A stretch of DNA of 64,000 nucleotides from an uncultured Pseudomonadales bacterium (GTDB lineage: Bacteria; Pseudomonadota; Gammaproteobacteria; Pseudomonadales; Azotimanducaceae), in NCBI GenBank assembly GCA_958296195.1, contig OY282455.1:186001-250000 (forward strand), written 5' to 3'. The position numbers and the translations under genes are program-made. Below are positions 39,308-49,067 of the stretch, in pieces; the stretch's first letter is position 1, and each line of letters begins with the position of its first letter. The notes under the pieces are model-generated. The model saw only the letters and a program-made list of their open reading frames with translations. It had not been told where the DNA came from and searched no databases.

Positions 39308-40384
39308 TCACAGGAACTCAAGCGCATCCAGATCCTCTATGGCCGCCGCATTGCGGCGCACCATCTCGGTCATCCAGGCGCGTGCGTGGGGGGTGCTGCT
39401 GTCGAGGGTGCCGCTGACCAGGATGACATAGCCCCAGTTGTACAGCACCGCCAGCCGATAGTCTTGCCAGAAAAGCTCGAAATCGCAGCCCTCAATGCCC
39501 AGTTCGGCCAAGCGCTCAACGTAACGCCGCACCAGCCGCCGCTCATGTGCGCGGCGCACTTCGGTCTGCGTGTTTTGCGCTAAAAAGAACGCTACGTCGT
39601 CAATGCCCCGGGCCAGAAGGGGCCCCTGCCAATCTATGATGACCAAGGGGGCTTGGTCATCGCCGACTCCGAAGAACAGGTTCTCCAGCCGAAAGTCGCC
39701 ATGAATCAGGGTGAGCGGCGGCGTGGCCAACGCCTGTTGCAGGCGGGGCAGCGCCGCCCTGAAGCGCCCCATCGTGTCGGAAATGGACTTGGGGATGACA
39801 TGGCCGAACACCTCTTCGGTCTTCGGCCAGCCATGCTCGGCGCCCAGCAGGTAGTTGTTGGCGTGGGTGCTGCCCTCGATCAGGGGCACCCAAGCAAGGT
39901 CTTGCACCGCGTTCCAGAAGGAGGCGTGCAGCCGCGCAAGCTGTTCCAGGCACAGTTCGGTTTCCTCGACCCCGGCGCCGGCGATTTGATCGCCTAGCCG
40001 ATAGTCCAGCAAGTCCTCCATCAGGAGGATGAAGTTCTGCTCGTCGTCGATCTCGCAGCAGTGGATCTTCGGGGTGCGGGCCAAGCACCGCGGCGCGAGC
40101 TCCTTGAAGAATCGCGCCTCGCGCTCGTAGATCTGGAAGCTCGCCGCAACTGCCCGGTTGGTCTCGTTCACAGCGGGGCTCTTAACGACTAGGGATGCGG
40201 GACCGGGCGGCCCTCCCTCGTATTGCAGATGCAGGCGGCCCAGTGCGCTCATCATTCCCGCGCCTTGCCCGATGGTCTCAAGGCGCGCGCTTGCCACCCT
40301 CGTATAGGCCGCGATGGCCGCGGAATTGCGCAGGGTCTCGGTCAGCCAATCAGGCTCCAGATCCTCTGGCCTCGGTGTGCTCAT
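39308..40384 (-). CDS. Aminoglycoside-phosphotransferase-like (APH) kinase
   Basis: From ATG 40384 the protein has 358 residues. The kinase features are a catalytic loop L-I-H-G-D-F-R-L-E-N-L-F and the metal site V-I-I-D-W-Q-G. It is divergent from the acyl-CoA dehydrogenase gene 200 bp away. Eukaryotic ACAD10/ACAD11 carry an APH-like kinase domain and an acyl-CoA dehydrogenase in one chain. The pair here may act on hydroxy-acyl substrates by phosphorylation and elimination. Antibiotic resistance is less likely. Confidence 0.8.
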   Translation of the reverse strand: MSTPRPEDLEPDWLTETLRNSAAIAAYTRVASARLETIGQGAGMMSALGRLHLQYEGGPPGPASLVVKSPAVNETNRAVAASFQIYEREARFFKELAPRCLARTPKIHCCEIDDEQNFILLMEDLLDYRLGDQIAGAGVEETELCLEQLARLHASFWNAVQDLAWVPLIEGSTHANNYLLGAEHGWPKTEEVFGHVIPKSISDTMGRFRAALPRLQQALATPPLTLIHGDFRLENLFFGVGDDQAPLVIIDWQGPLLARGIDDVAFFLAQNTQTEVRRAHERRLVRRYVERLAELGIEGCDFELFWQDYRLAVLYNWGYVILVSGTLDSSTPHARAWMTEMVRRNAAAIEDLDALEFL

Positions 40385-40587
40385 GGAGGCGTCTCCACCG
40401 ACCCACTTTGCCGCTAGGTTCACACACCCGTTGCATCCGCGCAAGCGCCCAAACAGCGGTGGGGCAATCGCTCGGAACCGGCGCAGGCGGGGAAAGGAAT
40501 GGGATGGAGCAAGGCGCGACTAGGCGGCGCTGGGCCAGCGAGGGTAATATAGTGCGCCATTCAGCCAAGCATTCACGGGGGGAACCG

Positions 40588-41847
40588 ATGTCCGAACAAG
40601 ACGGCCTGAACGCCGACCTCTACGACCTGACCATGTCCGCCGAAGCGGAGCCGCTGCTGGCGGCGGTGCAAAAGCACATCGCCGAAAACGTGGAGCCGAT
40701 CACCGAGGAGTTCTTCGCCTTGGGCGAAGGGCGGGAGGACCGCTGGAGTTGGGCGCCCGGCCAACTGGAGCTGCTGGCGGGGGCCAAGAACAAGGCCAAG
40801 GAATCCGGCCTGTGGAACTTCTTCCTGCCGGACGCGGACACCGGCGAGGGCCTCAAGAATCTGGACTACGCCTACATCGCCGCGGAGCTGGGCAAAAACC
40901 CGCTGGCCTCCGAAACCCTGAACTGCAGCGCCCCGGACACCGGCAACATGGAGGTGCTTGAGCGGGTTGGCACCGCTGAGCAGAAGAAGCAGTGGCTGGA
41001 GCCCCTGCTGAACGGCGAAATTCGGTCCGCCTACGCCATGACGGAGCCGAACCTCGCGTCCTCCGACGCCAAGAACATCGGCACCCGTGCGGTGCTTGAC
41101 GGTGACGCATGGGTCATCAATGGGGAGAAGTACTACATCTCCGGGGCCGGCGACCCACGCTGCAAGATCATGATCTGCATGGTCAAGACCAGCCCGGACG
41201 CGCCGCCGCACAAGCAGCAGTCGCAAATTCTGGTGCCCATGAACGCGCCGGGGGTCAAGATTCTCGGCCCCATGCACGTCTTCGGCCATGACGATGCGCC
41301 CCACGGCCACATGCACCTGAAGCTCGACAACGTGCGGGTACCCAAGGAGAACATCCTGCTCGGCGAGGGCCGCGGCTTCGAGATCTCGCAGGTGCGCCTA
41401 GGCCCCGGCCGCATCCACCACTGCATGCGCTCCATCGGCCAAGCCGAAAAGGCCCTGGACTTAATGGTGCGCCGCGGCCTAAGCCGCCAAGCCTTTGGCC
41501 GGCCTATCGCCCATCTGGGCAAGAACATCGAGGTGATCTCCCGCGCCCGCATCGAAATCGAGGCCATGCGCCTGATGGTGCTGCAGGCGGCCAAGGCCAT
41601 GGATGTGCTCGGCAACCAGGAGGCCAGGGTCTGGGTCCACATGGTCAAGGCGATGGTGCCGGAGCGGGTCTGCCAGATCATCGACCAAGCCATCCAAATC
41701 CACGGCGCCACCGGCGTCTCCCAATGGACGCCCCTAGCCGGCATGTACACCGGCCAACGCACCCTGCGCCTAGCGGACGGCCCCGACGAAGTGCATCACC
41801 TAGTGGTGGGCCGCGCCGAACTGCGCAAGTATGGGGGTTCGGCCTAA
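40588..41847 (+). CDS. Acyl-CoA dehydrogenase
   Basis: From ATG 40588, behind GGGGGAA, the protein has 419 residues. It shows Y-A-M-T-E-P-N-L-A-S-S-D near 150 (FAD/substrate loop), G-E-K-Y-Y-I-S-G-A-G and R-Q-A-F-G-R-P-I. The C-terminal I-H-G-A-T-G-V-S-Q-W belongs to the ACAD10/11-like branch. It is a flavoprotein that oxidises acyl-CoA at the alpha-beta bond. It is divergent from the APH-like kinase. Confidence 0.9.
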   Translation: MSEQDGLNADLYDLTMSAEAEPLLAAVQKHIAENVEPITEEFFALGEGREDRWSWAPGQLELLAGAKNKAKESGLWNFFLPDADTGEGLKNLDYAYIAAELGKNPLASETLNCSAPDTGNMEVLERVGTAEQKKQWLEPLLNGEIRSAYAMTEPNLASSDAKNIGTRAVLDGDAWVINGEKYYISGAGDPRCKIMICMVKTSPDAPPHKQQSQILVPMNAPGVKILGPMHVFGHDDAPHGHMHLKLDNVRVPKENILLGEGRGFEISQVRLGPGRIHHCMRSIGQAEKALDLMVRRGLSRQAFGRPIAHLGKNIEVISRARIEIEAMRLMVLQAAKAMDVLGNQEARVWVHMVKAMVPERVCQIIDQAIQIHGATGVSQWTPLAGMYTGQRTLRLADGPDEVHHLVVGRAELRKYGGSA

Positions 41848-41953
41848 CGTCCAGACCAATAACTGGCGCTGCCCGCCTGCCCAGCGGTTCCACCACCATT
41901 TGCGGACCACCGCTGCGCCGCGGCGTCCCCAAAAGCGGCGGCAGCACACTCGA

Positions 41954-42470
41954 TCAAGTCACCCCAGCCTTCGGAGCAACTTTTAGCGGCGCAAAAAAGG
42001 CCTCCATCCAACGCGGCGCCCGACTCGTTTCCCCAATCTCCTGAATCGCTGCCGGCAACTTGTCCTTGGGCATCGCGGCACGGAAATCCGTAGAAGGCGT
42101 TAGGGCGGCGTTCAAGTCGTTGGGCTCGAACTTGTCCAAAGAGTCCCCGTACTTACGCATTGAAAGGGAAATGATCTCTCTGCCGACGTTTGACCAGAGG
42201 TAAAGAAAGAGATGCTCAAGGTATTGGCCTATCCGCCTCGTACAATACGATGTAGTCCGTCGCCTCAAACACTGGTGCGCATATTTGGGAGCTTTTCGTA
42301 ATGCATGGAACGCACTCACTGCCTTCCTCTATGGCAAATTTCCTTGCGGAAGACGGACGAAGAACAAAGAAATCATTGGCGCCAGTGGCGATGCCCCGAC
42401 TAAATCTCCCAAAAGAGCTAAGAGGGGCGCTTTCTCCTGAGTCCACTGCAAATGCGTGTTTCTGAAACAA
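41954..42470 (-). pseudogene. Decayed DNA methyltransferase, C-terminal parts
   Basis: Two overlapping frames together read as a methyltransferase tail. The first has F-G-R-F-S-R-G-I-A-T-G-A-N-D-F-F-V-L and C-V-P-C-I-T-K-S-S. The second has L-W-S-N-V-G-R-E-I-I-S and K-F-E-P-N-D-L-N. These blocks are familiar from Eco57I-like N6-adenine methylases, but the middle is missing and the frame shifts near 42300. No catalytic N-P-P-Y remains. It is a remnant of a restriction-modification gene. Confidence 0.55.
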
Positions 42471-42982
42471 AGGAAGCCACTAAGGCGGATGCCGTATTGG
42501 TGTATCCAGAAAGTCTGACTCCTAGCTTTCTTTCGAAATCTTTGAACACTGCTTCGCGATTCAGGAATTTCTGAAAGCGCATATACGGGGGGCAGAGCCT
42601 CCCGAAAAGCCCCTGAGCTTCCAATTGGACCACATGACCCTGAGCATGGACGGCAAGGTCTTCAAGGAATTTGACTATGCCGGCGTCGACTTTTCGCTCT
42701 CGTGACAAGCGATTGTCCAACTGGGCCTTCGAGATCCGTGCGTTTGAAGAACCAGGGACCGTCCGGCAAAGGATGGAGCGAGTCGATTTCACCGGCCTCC
42801 GCCGCCAGCCGGAGTGTTCGGGGAGTCAGCTTGAGCAGCGCGGACGCGTTGGCGACGGAGGGCTACGGAAACGCCGCATCTGGCAAACGCTCGATCAATG
42901 GCAACCTCCTGCCCAAACCATGGGTGAAACTCGTAGAGAATCCTGCGTTGGGCGGTACTGTGGGTGCTGGAGAATCGAATTG
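42471..42982. other. Gene-poor remnant region
   Basis: The frames here (for example 42418-42792 on the - strand) lack recognisable domains. They look like further decayed pieces of the methyltransferase locus. I see no intact gene or clear promoter. Confidence 0.4.
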
Positions 42983-43075
42983 CACAATGACTGCCGCCCG
43001 CACACGGCGCTGGGCGGCAGGGCGCCGCGCATGGCCTACGAGGGGCTTTCCAAGCCCTTGGCGCAGGCGGCGTGA
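42983..43075 (+). pseudogene. IS3-type transposase C-terminal remnant
   Basis: The last 30 codons of an otherwise meaningless frame read H-N-D-C-R-P-H-T-A-L-G-G-R-A-P. That is the common C-terminal block of IS3-family transposases (Y-N-x-x-R-P-H-x-A-L). Nothing else of the element is left. Confidence 0.65.
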
Positions 43076-43262
43076 CCGTGCCCTTGACACGGACCGGGAA
43101 AGGGCTAGCATGCCCTAAGACGGAGGGCGACATTCACCCAAGGAGTGGACTCTGTTGCAGCCCTCAACCTGTGACAAGAATCGGACCCACCTCCACCCCT
43201 ATCCACGCACCATCGGCTTGAACCTGAGCAAGACCTTCTAGAGTGCGCCCCGGAGGAAAACC

Positions 43263-44651
43263 ATGAGAGAACGCAAAACTGCATCCCGCCTAGGGCGGAC
43301 CCTCGTTCCCGCCTTGGCGTTGCTCTTGTTCGCCCAACAGCCTTTGGCGGCGGACTTGGTCATTGCCAACGCCCGCCTGATCGACGGCACCGGCGCTCCG
43401 CCCCGAGACGGCGTCAACATCCTGCTGTCCGGCGGCCGTGTGCAGTCCGTCGGCACGGACGAGATTGACGCCAAGGGCGTCAAGGTCATTAACGCCAAGG
43501 GCAGGACTGTCCTGCCAGGCCTGACCGATGCGCATGTGCATTCGTCGATGGAGTTCCCCGTGCCGCCCGAGGAAATGGCCCCCGGCTTCGGCTATCCCGA
43601 CCCCAAGTGGGCGGTTTACAGCGACGACAAGATGCGCGCCTTCATGAAGGGCAACTTCGGCAAGCACATGCTGCGGTACCTGGAAAGCGGCGTCACCACC
43701 ATCATCGACCCCGGCACCCACTTCCCTTGGGGCTTGGAGATGCGGGAAAGCCTGCGTTCCGGCAAGGTCCTGGGGCCGCGCCTTTACATCACCGGGCGGC
43801 TGTTCACGGCGCCGGGCGGGCATCCGGCCTCCACCGTCTGCAACAGCGATCCTTGGTGCGTGCAGTCAATCACCGTGGCCACGGACGACCCGGAAGCGGC
43901 CCGGGAAGGCGTCCGCACCCTAGTCGCCGGCGGCGTGGACGGGGTCAAGATGGTCTATGACGGGCAGCGGGAGGACGGTGCGCCCGGAACCTTCGGTGAT
44001 TCCACTCCCCATCTCAAAAAGGAGGTGATGGAGGCAGTCATCGACGAAGCCCACAAGCAGGGCGTAAAGGCGTTGGCGCACACCTTCGTGATCGCGGACA
44101 CATGGGAGGTTGTGAAGGCCGGCGTTGACGGCTTGGTCCACTTCACCACGATGGCGGATGGCAGCTACCAAACTCCGGATGGTGAATATCTGCCGGCCGT
44201 GCTCAACCGCTTTGACGTGCCCACAACCACCACCATCGGTTTCCTCGGTGCGGAGGAGGAAATGCCGGATGCGCCGCCGGAAATGCAGGAGCAGTGGAAC
44301 GCCATGCTGGCCAGCATCGGGCCAAGCCTGCGGGCCATGGCCGACGCCGGCGTAACCTTGATGTTCGGCACGGACTACTTCGGCCTGGGCATCGACCCGC
44401 ATCCCCGGGACATGCTGCTGAACGAAGCCCGCACCTTGGTCAAGGCCGGCTTCAGCGAGATGGAGGTGATCCAAATGACCACCGGCAACGCAGCCAGGCA
44501 TCCTCTAACGCCGGACGCCACCGGCACCATTGAGCCGGGCAAGTTCGCCGACGTCATCATGCTCGACGGCGACCCGCTGCGGAACATTGACGCCATCTTT
44601 TCCCCACAGGTGGTCATCAAGGCTGGGGAGATCGTCATCGACAAACGCTAA
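43263..44651 (+). CDS. Exported amidohydrolase
   Basis: The 462-residue protein begins with a signal peptide (basic M-R-E-R-K-T-A-S-R, hydrophobic V-P-A-L-A-L-L-L-F-A, cleavage near A-A-D). Then follow L-V-I-A-N-A-R-L-I-D-G-T-G, the metal site D-A-H-V-H, V-D-G-V-K-M-V with the Lys, A-H-T-F, V-H-F-T and G-T-D-Y as Asp. It is a periplasmic imidazolonepropionase/prolidase-like enzyme. GGAGG at 43252 lies 7 bp before the ATG. It is related to, but not a copy of, 32717-33898. Confidence 0.88.
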   Translation: MRERKTASRLGRTLVPALALLLFAQQPLAADLVIANARLIDGTGAPPRDGVNILLSGGRVQSVGTDEIDAKGVKVINAKGRTVLPGLTDAHVHSSMEFPVPPEEMAPGFGYPDPKWAVYSDDKMRAFMKGNFGKHMLRYLESGVTTIIDPGTHFPWGLEMRESLRSGKVLGPRLYITGRLFTAPGGHPASTVCNSDPWCVQSITVATDDPEAAREGVRTLVAGGVDGVKMVYDGQREDGAPGTFGDSTPHLKKEVMEAVIDEAHKQGVKALAHTFVIADTWEVVKAGVDGLVHFTTMADGSYQTPDGEYLPAVLNRFDVPTTTTIGFLGAEEEMPDAPPEMQEQWNAMLASIGPSLRAMADAGVTLMFGTDYFGLGIDPHPRDMLLNEARTLVKAGFSEMEVIQMTTGNAARHPLTPDATGTIEPGKFADVIMLDGDPLRNIDAIFSPQVVIKAGEIVIDKR

Positions 44652-44924
44652 TCCGACGCCCGCGCCGCCGTAATCAGCATCCAGTTTTTGCGAGGCGATG
44701 GTCGGTCGGCGGCTGGTGCGTCCCCCCGCAGTTTCAGACCTGACATGAGGGTTTCCAGCGCGTGGCCATAGCCTATGGCGGCGCAGAGGCATCACCGATT
44801 CAAGTTTGGCGAACACTTTGGCCATTTGGAGCCATTCGGCCAAAGGCACTGGGTTGTCCTTGGGGCTTTTGGATGCTGGGGCACTTGTTAAGCGGTCTGG
44901 AAATCGGTTGGTGTGCGCAACGGC

Positions 44925-45195
44925 CTAGGGTCTGTTAACACTATCTGAGCGGTCTCTGTCGGGTCTGAAACAGCGCCAATCAAGGCGCGAGGAGCGTGGT
45001 TTGGCCGAGTCAAATGAGCGACGAGCAACGCCGAGTGGCGCTGTTTCAGACCCGACCCGAAGGGCCGAGTCCGTTTTTCCGCCGGCTGCGTTGGCGCTCG
45101 CTTACGTGACTCGGCCACGCCGCGCTCGCGCCGCCTTGCCGGACGAAAAAACGGCTCTCGGCAGTGACCGCTCAGATAGTGTTAGCAGGCCCTAG
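44925..45195. mobile_element. MITE-like element, 271 bp
   Basis: Two ends match as 30-bp inverted repeats with two mismatches: CTAGGGTCTGTTAACACTAT then CTGAGCGGTC on the left, CTAGGGCCTGCTAACACTAT then CTGAGCGGTC on the right in reverse complement. CTAG at both edges could be the target duplication. There is no transposase inside. The ends resemble IS5-type termini. Confidence 0.7.
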
Positions 45196-45235
45196 TGGAT
45201 TAAAATAAGCCGCTTTTCGTTGAGGACTATGCAAA

Positions 45236-46108
45236 ATGGCTTATCGATTTGATGGCAAGGTGGCCATCGTCACCGGCGCCGGCGGCGGCTTGGGGCGCTG
45301 CCACGCTCTCGAATTAGCGCGGCGCGGCTGCAAGGTGGTGGTGAACGATCTGGGCGGTGCCGTCGATGGCACCGGCGGCGGTTCGGAGGCCGCCGCCGAG
45401 GTGGTGGCGGAAATCGAGGCCGCCGGAGGCGAAGCCATCGCCAACGGCGGCTCGGTCAGCGACCGGGCCGGGGCGCAGAGCATGGTGGGCGCCGCGGTGG
45501 AGCGCTGGGGGCGGGTCGATATTCTCATCAACAACGCCGGCGTCCTGCGCGACAAGTCCTTCCACAAGATGGAGCTGGACGACTTTCAATTCGTTCTGGA
45601 CGTCCACCTGATGGGCTCGGTCAACGTCACCCGCGCCGCCTGGCCGATCATGCGGGAGCAGAACTACGGGCGCATCGTGGTCACCAGTTCGCCAAGCGGC
45701 CTGTACGGCAACTTTGGCCAAGCCAACTACGGCACCGCCAAGTTGGGCTTGGTGGGACTGATGAACACCCTGAAGATAGAAGGCGCCCGCTACAACATCC
45801 GCACCAACACCATCGCCCCGGTGGCCGCCACCCGCATGACGGAGAATCTGATGCCCAAGGAGGCCCTGGCCAACCTGGCGCCGGAACTGGTCACTCCGGG
45901 GGTGGTCTATCTCTGCACGGAGGATGCCCCCAACGGCGTCGTGCTGCAGGCCCAAGGGGGCAAGTTCTCCATCGCCTGCATTGTCGAAAACGCCGGGGTC
46001 GAACTGGGCGCTGCGGCAACGGCGGATGACATCGGCGCCAACTTCGAGCGGATTGCGGATCTGGCCGGCGCCAAGCCCCGCGGCAACCTCGACCTCGGCG
46101 CGCTGTAG
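45236..46108 (+). CDS. SDR-family dehydrogenase, 17beta-HSD4-like
   Basis: The 290-residue protein has T-G-A-G-G-G-L-G, N-D-L-G-G near 40 as in peroxisomal multifunctional type enzymes, N-N-A-G, V-T-S-S and Y-G-T-A-K. The N-D-L-G-G signature and C-terminal extension fit 3-hydroxyacyl-CoA dehydrogenases of this SDR branch, so a role in side-chain or fatty-acid oxidation is likely. It starts at ATG 45236, 41 bp after the MITE. Confidence 0.88.
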   Translation: MAYRFDGKVAIVTGAGGGLGRCHALELARRGCKVVVNDLGGAVDGTGGGSEAAAEVVAEIEAAGGEAIANGGSVSDRAGAQSMVGAAVERWGRVDILINNAGVLRDKSFHKMELDDFQFVLDVHLMGSVNVTRAAWPIMREQNYGRIVVTSSPSGLYGNFGQANYGTAKLGLVGLMNTLKIEGARYNIRTNTIAPVAATRMTENLMPKEALANLAPELVTPGVVYLCTEDAPNGVVLQAQGGKFSIACIVENAGVELGAAATADDIGANFERIADLAGAKPRGNLDLGAL

Positions 46109-46139
46109 CCAACCGGCACCAAGGCTTAGGCCCGCACCC

Positions 46140-46322
46140 ATGGCGGCGGCAGCGCTGACCTTCGCCCTCACCTTCTTGGTCGCCGGCACCCTATGGCTCA
46201 GCGTGGGGGCGAAGCTCAAACTGAACGAGGACCAGCAGGTCAACAACCTGCTCAACCTCGTCCTGTACTATGTGCTGTGCCTGCCGGTGATCTTCACCAT
46301 CGTCTTCGCGGTGATCGGCTAA
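46140..46322 (+). CDS. Small two-segment membrane protein
   Basis: The 60-residue product starts M-A-A-A-A-L-T-F. It has hydrophobic segments at about 4-22 and 39-58, separated by L-K-L-N-E-D-Q-Q-V-N-N. I do not know the family. It lies between the SDR and the LysR regulator on the same strand. Confidence 0.5.
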   Translation: MAAAALTFALTFLVAGTLWLSVGAKLKLNEDQQVNNLLNLVLYYVLCLPVIFTIVFAVIG

Positions 46323-46329
46323 CCCCTCC

Positions 46330-47259
46330 ATGTCACGGATTGAGCTGCGCCACTTGCGCACCCTAACAGCGTTGCGGGACACCGGCAGCCTAGTGGAAGC
46401 GGCGGAGCGGGTGTTCTTAACCCAGTCGGCGCTCTCCCATCAGTTGAAGGTTATAGAAGCCGCCGTTGGCTGCCCGGTGTTCGTGCGCAAGACCCGGCCG
46501 CTGCGCTTCACCAGCGCCGGGGTGCGTCTGCTGCAATTGGCCGATGAGGTGCTGCCCTTGGTGCGCGGCGCGGAGGCCGACGTCGAGAAACTGGCCGGCG
46601 GCCAAGCCGGGCGCATACTCATCGCCATCGAATGCCACAGCTGCCTGGAATGGCTGCTGCCGGCCATCGGCACCTATCGGGAGGCTTGGCCGCAGGTGGA
46701 GATGGACGTCTCCTCCGGGTTCCACTTTGAGCCGCTGCCGGCGCTGTGCCGGGGGGATCTGGACTTGGTGATCACCGCCGACCCCATAGAAGGCATCGGC
46801 CTCGGCTACCTGCCGCTGTTCGGCTACGAATCGCAACTGGCCGTGGCCAAGGACCACCGGCTGGCGGACAAGGAGTGGATCGAACCGGAGCATCTGGCCG
46901 CTGAAACCCTGATCGCCTACCCAGTGGACCGCGAGCGCCTTGTGGTCTTCACCGGCTTTTTGGACCCGGCTGGGGTGGCGCCGGCGTCCGTGCGCCATGT
47001 CGAGTTGACCGCCATGATGGTGCAGTTGGTGGCCAGCCGCCGGGGCGTGGTCTGCCTGCCCAACTGGGCCCTGCACGAATATCTGCAGCGGGGCAGCGTG
47101 GCGGTGGCCTCCCTTGGCGAGGAAGGCGTTTGGTCAACCCTCTACGCGGCGGTGCGCGAAGACCAGGCGGACGCGCCCTTCATGCAGGGCTTCATCCGCA
47201 CCATCATCGACACCTGCTTCGCCCAGCTGGTGGGCATCGTCACTGCGGAAGCCGGCTGA
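46330..47259 (+). CDS. metR: LysR-family regulator, MetR-like
   Basis: The 309-residue protein has an N-terminal winged HTH (R-H-L-R-T-L-T-A-L-R-D-T-G-S-L-V-E-A-A, then L-T-Q-S-A-L-S-H-Q-L-K). The effector domain carries I-E-C-H-S-C-L-E-W-L-L-P, a hallmark of MetR, which senses homocysteine and activates methionine-pathway genes. No met gene is visible nearby. The start follows the previous stop by 7 bp. Confidence 0.8.
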   Translation: MSRIELRHLRTLTALRDTGSLVEAAERVFLTQSALSHQLKVIEAAVGCPVFVRKTRPLRFTSAGVRLLQLADEVLPLVRGAEADVEKLAGGQAGRILIAIECHSCLEWLLPAIGTYREAWPQVEMDVSSGFHFEPLPALCRGDLDLVITADPIEGIGLGYLPLFGYESQLAVAKDHRLADKEWIEPEHLAAETLIAYPVDRERLVVFTGFLDPAGVAPASVRHVELTAMMVQLVASRRGVVCLPNWALHEYLQRGSVAVASLGEEGVWSTLYAAVREDQADAPFMQGFIRTIIDTCFAQLVGIVTAEAG

Positions 47260-47329
47260 GTTTGCAGCGCAGCCGCGGAAATTCACTCCGCTGGCTCGTT
47301 TTCCCGGTTAGAAACCAATCAGAAACAAA

Positions 47330-48538
47330 CTAGGGCCGCCGCCGCGCCGGCATCAGGGCTACGGCGAAGGCGCTTGGGATCAGCAGGGCGCCTAGACTGA
47401 TCCAAGCCAGGTCGTAGCTGCCGCCAGTGTCCCGCAGATAGCCGGCAAGCCAAGGGCCAGAGGCGGCCAAGGTGGTGAAGGGGCCTAGCATTCCCATCAC
47501 TTGGCCGAAGGTGCGGATGTCGAAGTTTTGGCTGACGATGGCGCCCAGTAGCGGTAAAAAACCGCCGGCGACGAAACCCAGCAGGGCGCAGACCAGCACC
47601 AATATGGGATAGCTCAGCTCCGTCAGCATCGCGCCGAAGGCAACGACCAAGCCGCCCAAGGTCAGGCCAAGCAGAATGCGCAAGTCGCAACGGTCCGCCA
47701 GCGCACCAAAAAAGACCTTGGCGCCGATCATCACCAAGGCCATCACCGACACCAAATAGCCGGCGGCCTCCGCGTCAAATCCCAAGTCGGCGGCGTAGGG
47801 CGCCAAGTTTTGCTGGGCGCCGCCGAAGGCCGCGGCCATGGGGGTGACGAACAACACGGTCAGCCAAAAGACCCGCTGCCGCAGCACGTCCCTTGTGGTC
47901 AAGCCCGATGCGGAAGGTTCGGTGACTGAGACACCTTGCGCCTCTTGGCTCACCTTTTCGCCCCGCCCTTGGTCGCTGTCCACCAGCCACCAAGTCAAAG
48001 GCACGATGGCGACCACCACCAGCAAGGCCAGTAGGTCGTTGGTGGGGCGCCAGCCAAGCTCCGTATGCAGGGCCGTGACCAACAGCGGCACGGTGAATCC
48101 GCCGATGGAGGTGCCGATGGTGACCACGCCCAGAGCCACGCCCCGACGCCGGCTGAACCAGCGGGCCGCCAAGGTTTGCCCGGCGAGAGGACCGGCCAGC
48201 ACCAGCCCCGCCACCACTAGAGTGCCGTAGATCAGGTTCAGGTGCCAAAGTGCTGCGGCTCGCCCGGCCAGCGCCAGCCCAAGGGCTAGGCAAAGAGCGC
48301 CGGCGATGATGAGGCCGCGGATGGACAGGCGGTCCATCGCCCGCCCGGCCAGCGGCGAAAACAGGCCCATGCAGACCTGCATGGTCACATAGACCGTCAT
48401 CACGTCGCTGCGCCCAACGCCGAACTCCACCGACCAAGGCGCCACCCAAAAGGTGAACGAATAGATGCCGATGCCGAAGGTGACGGCCTGAAACAGCATG
48501 GCGACAGCCAGAACGCTCCAGCCGCGGTACCAGAGCAT
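47330..48538 (-). CDS. MFS transporter
   Basis: The 402-residue protein has about twelve hydrophobic segments and a loop L-A-G-R-A-M-D-R-L-S-I-R-G near residue 60-75. It has R-W-F-S-R-R-R-G-V-A-L-G in the first half and the A-D-R-C-D-L-R repeat in the second. This is the monocarboxylate/oxalate-like MFS branch. Substrate not predictable. It is convergent with the MetR-like gene. Confidence 0.85.
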   Translation of the reverse strand: MLWYRGWSVLAVAMLFQAVTFGIGIYSFTFWVAPWSVEFGVGRSDVMTVYVTMQVCMGLFSPLAGRAMDRLSIRGLIIAGALCLALGLALAGRAAALWHLNLIYGTLVVAGLVLAGPLAGQTLAARWFSRRRGVALGVVTIGTSIGGFTVPLLVTALHTELGWRPTNDLLALLVVVAIVPLTWWLVDSDQGRGEKVSQEAQGVSVTEPSASGLTTRDVLRQRVFWLTVLFVTPMAAAFGGAQQNLAPYAADLGFDAEAAGYLVSVMALVMIGAKVFFGALADRCDLRILLGLTLGGLVVAFGAMLTELSYPILVLVCALLGFVAGGFLPLLGAIVSQNFDIRTFGQVMGMLGPFTTLAASGPWLAGYLRDTGGSYDLAWISLGALLIPSAFAVALMPARRRP

Positions 48539-48746
48539 CTCCTGCTCCCCACTTCAATCGGGCGCTAGTGTGCTTTGGATTGCCGGTTCGAGGCAACCAC
48601 CCCTTGAAGCCGGCCTTTTGGCCCAAAGGCCCAAACACCGCCCCAACACCACCCGGCAAATCCCTATTAGGGGATTAGGGGCACAGGTTCTATCAACTTA
48701 AGTATCTATAGTGATACTATGCTGCTCGGCATCGGAACACAAATCC

Positions 48747-48995
48747 ATGACCCAAGAAGAAGCCCTCAATGCGCTCCGCAAGAGCCCGCAGAACGTCAGA
48801 TTCTCGGTGTTGTCCCAAGTGTGCGACGCCTACTTCGGCGAACCGCGTCAGAAGGGCACAAGCCATCGCGTTTACCGTACGCCTTGGCAAGGTGATCCCA
48901 GGGTGAACATCCAAAACGACAGGGGCAAGGCGAAGGCTTATCAGGTCAGGCAGGTGATCAAAGCCGTTGAGAAGCTCGAGGAGCAGGGCGGCTAA
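48747..48995 (+). CDS. HicA-like toxin
   Basis: From ATG 48747 the product has 82 residues. The motif K-G-T-S-H-R-V-Y-R contains the His used by HicA-type double-stranded-RNA-binding ribonucleases. The helix V-R-Q-V-I-K-A-V-E-K-L closes the fold. It is followed 72 bp later by a HicB-like gene, the usual toxin-first order. Confidence 0.75.
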   Translation: MTQEEALNALRKSPQNVRFSVLSQVCDAYFGEPRQKGTSHRVYRTPWQGDPRVNIQNDRGKAKAYQVRQVIKAVEKLEEQGG

Positions 48996-49067
48996 CCTTT
49001 TCGTTTGCTAGCAAACGATTGAACGGCGAGTAGCGTCCCGCAGCCGAAACCCCAAGGAGGCATGAAC

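Noticed and set aside
39308-40384. Aminoglycoside resistance gene
   Set aside because: Divergent pairing with an acyl-CoA dehydrogenase and no resistance context; APH-like fold alone is not evidence.
45001-45195. Small ORF inside the MITE as a gene
   Set aside because: It lies within the element, spans one inverted repeat and has no ribosome site.
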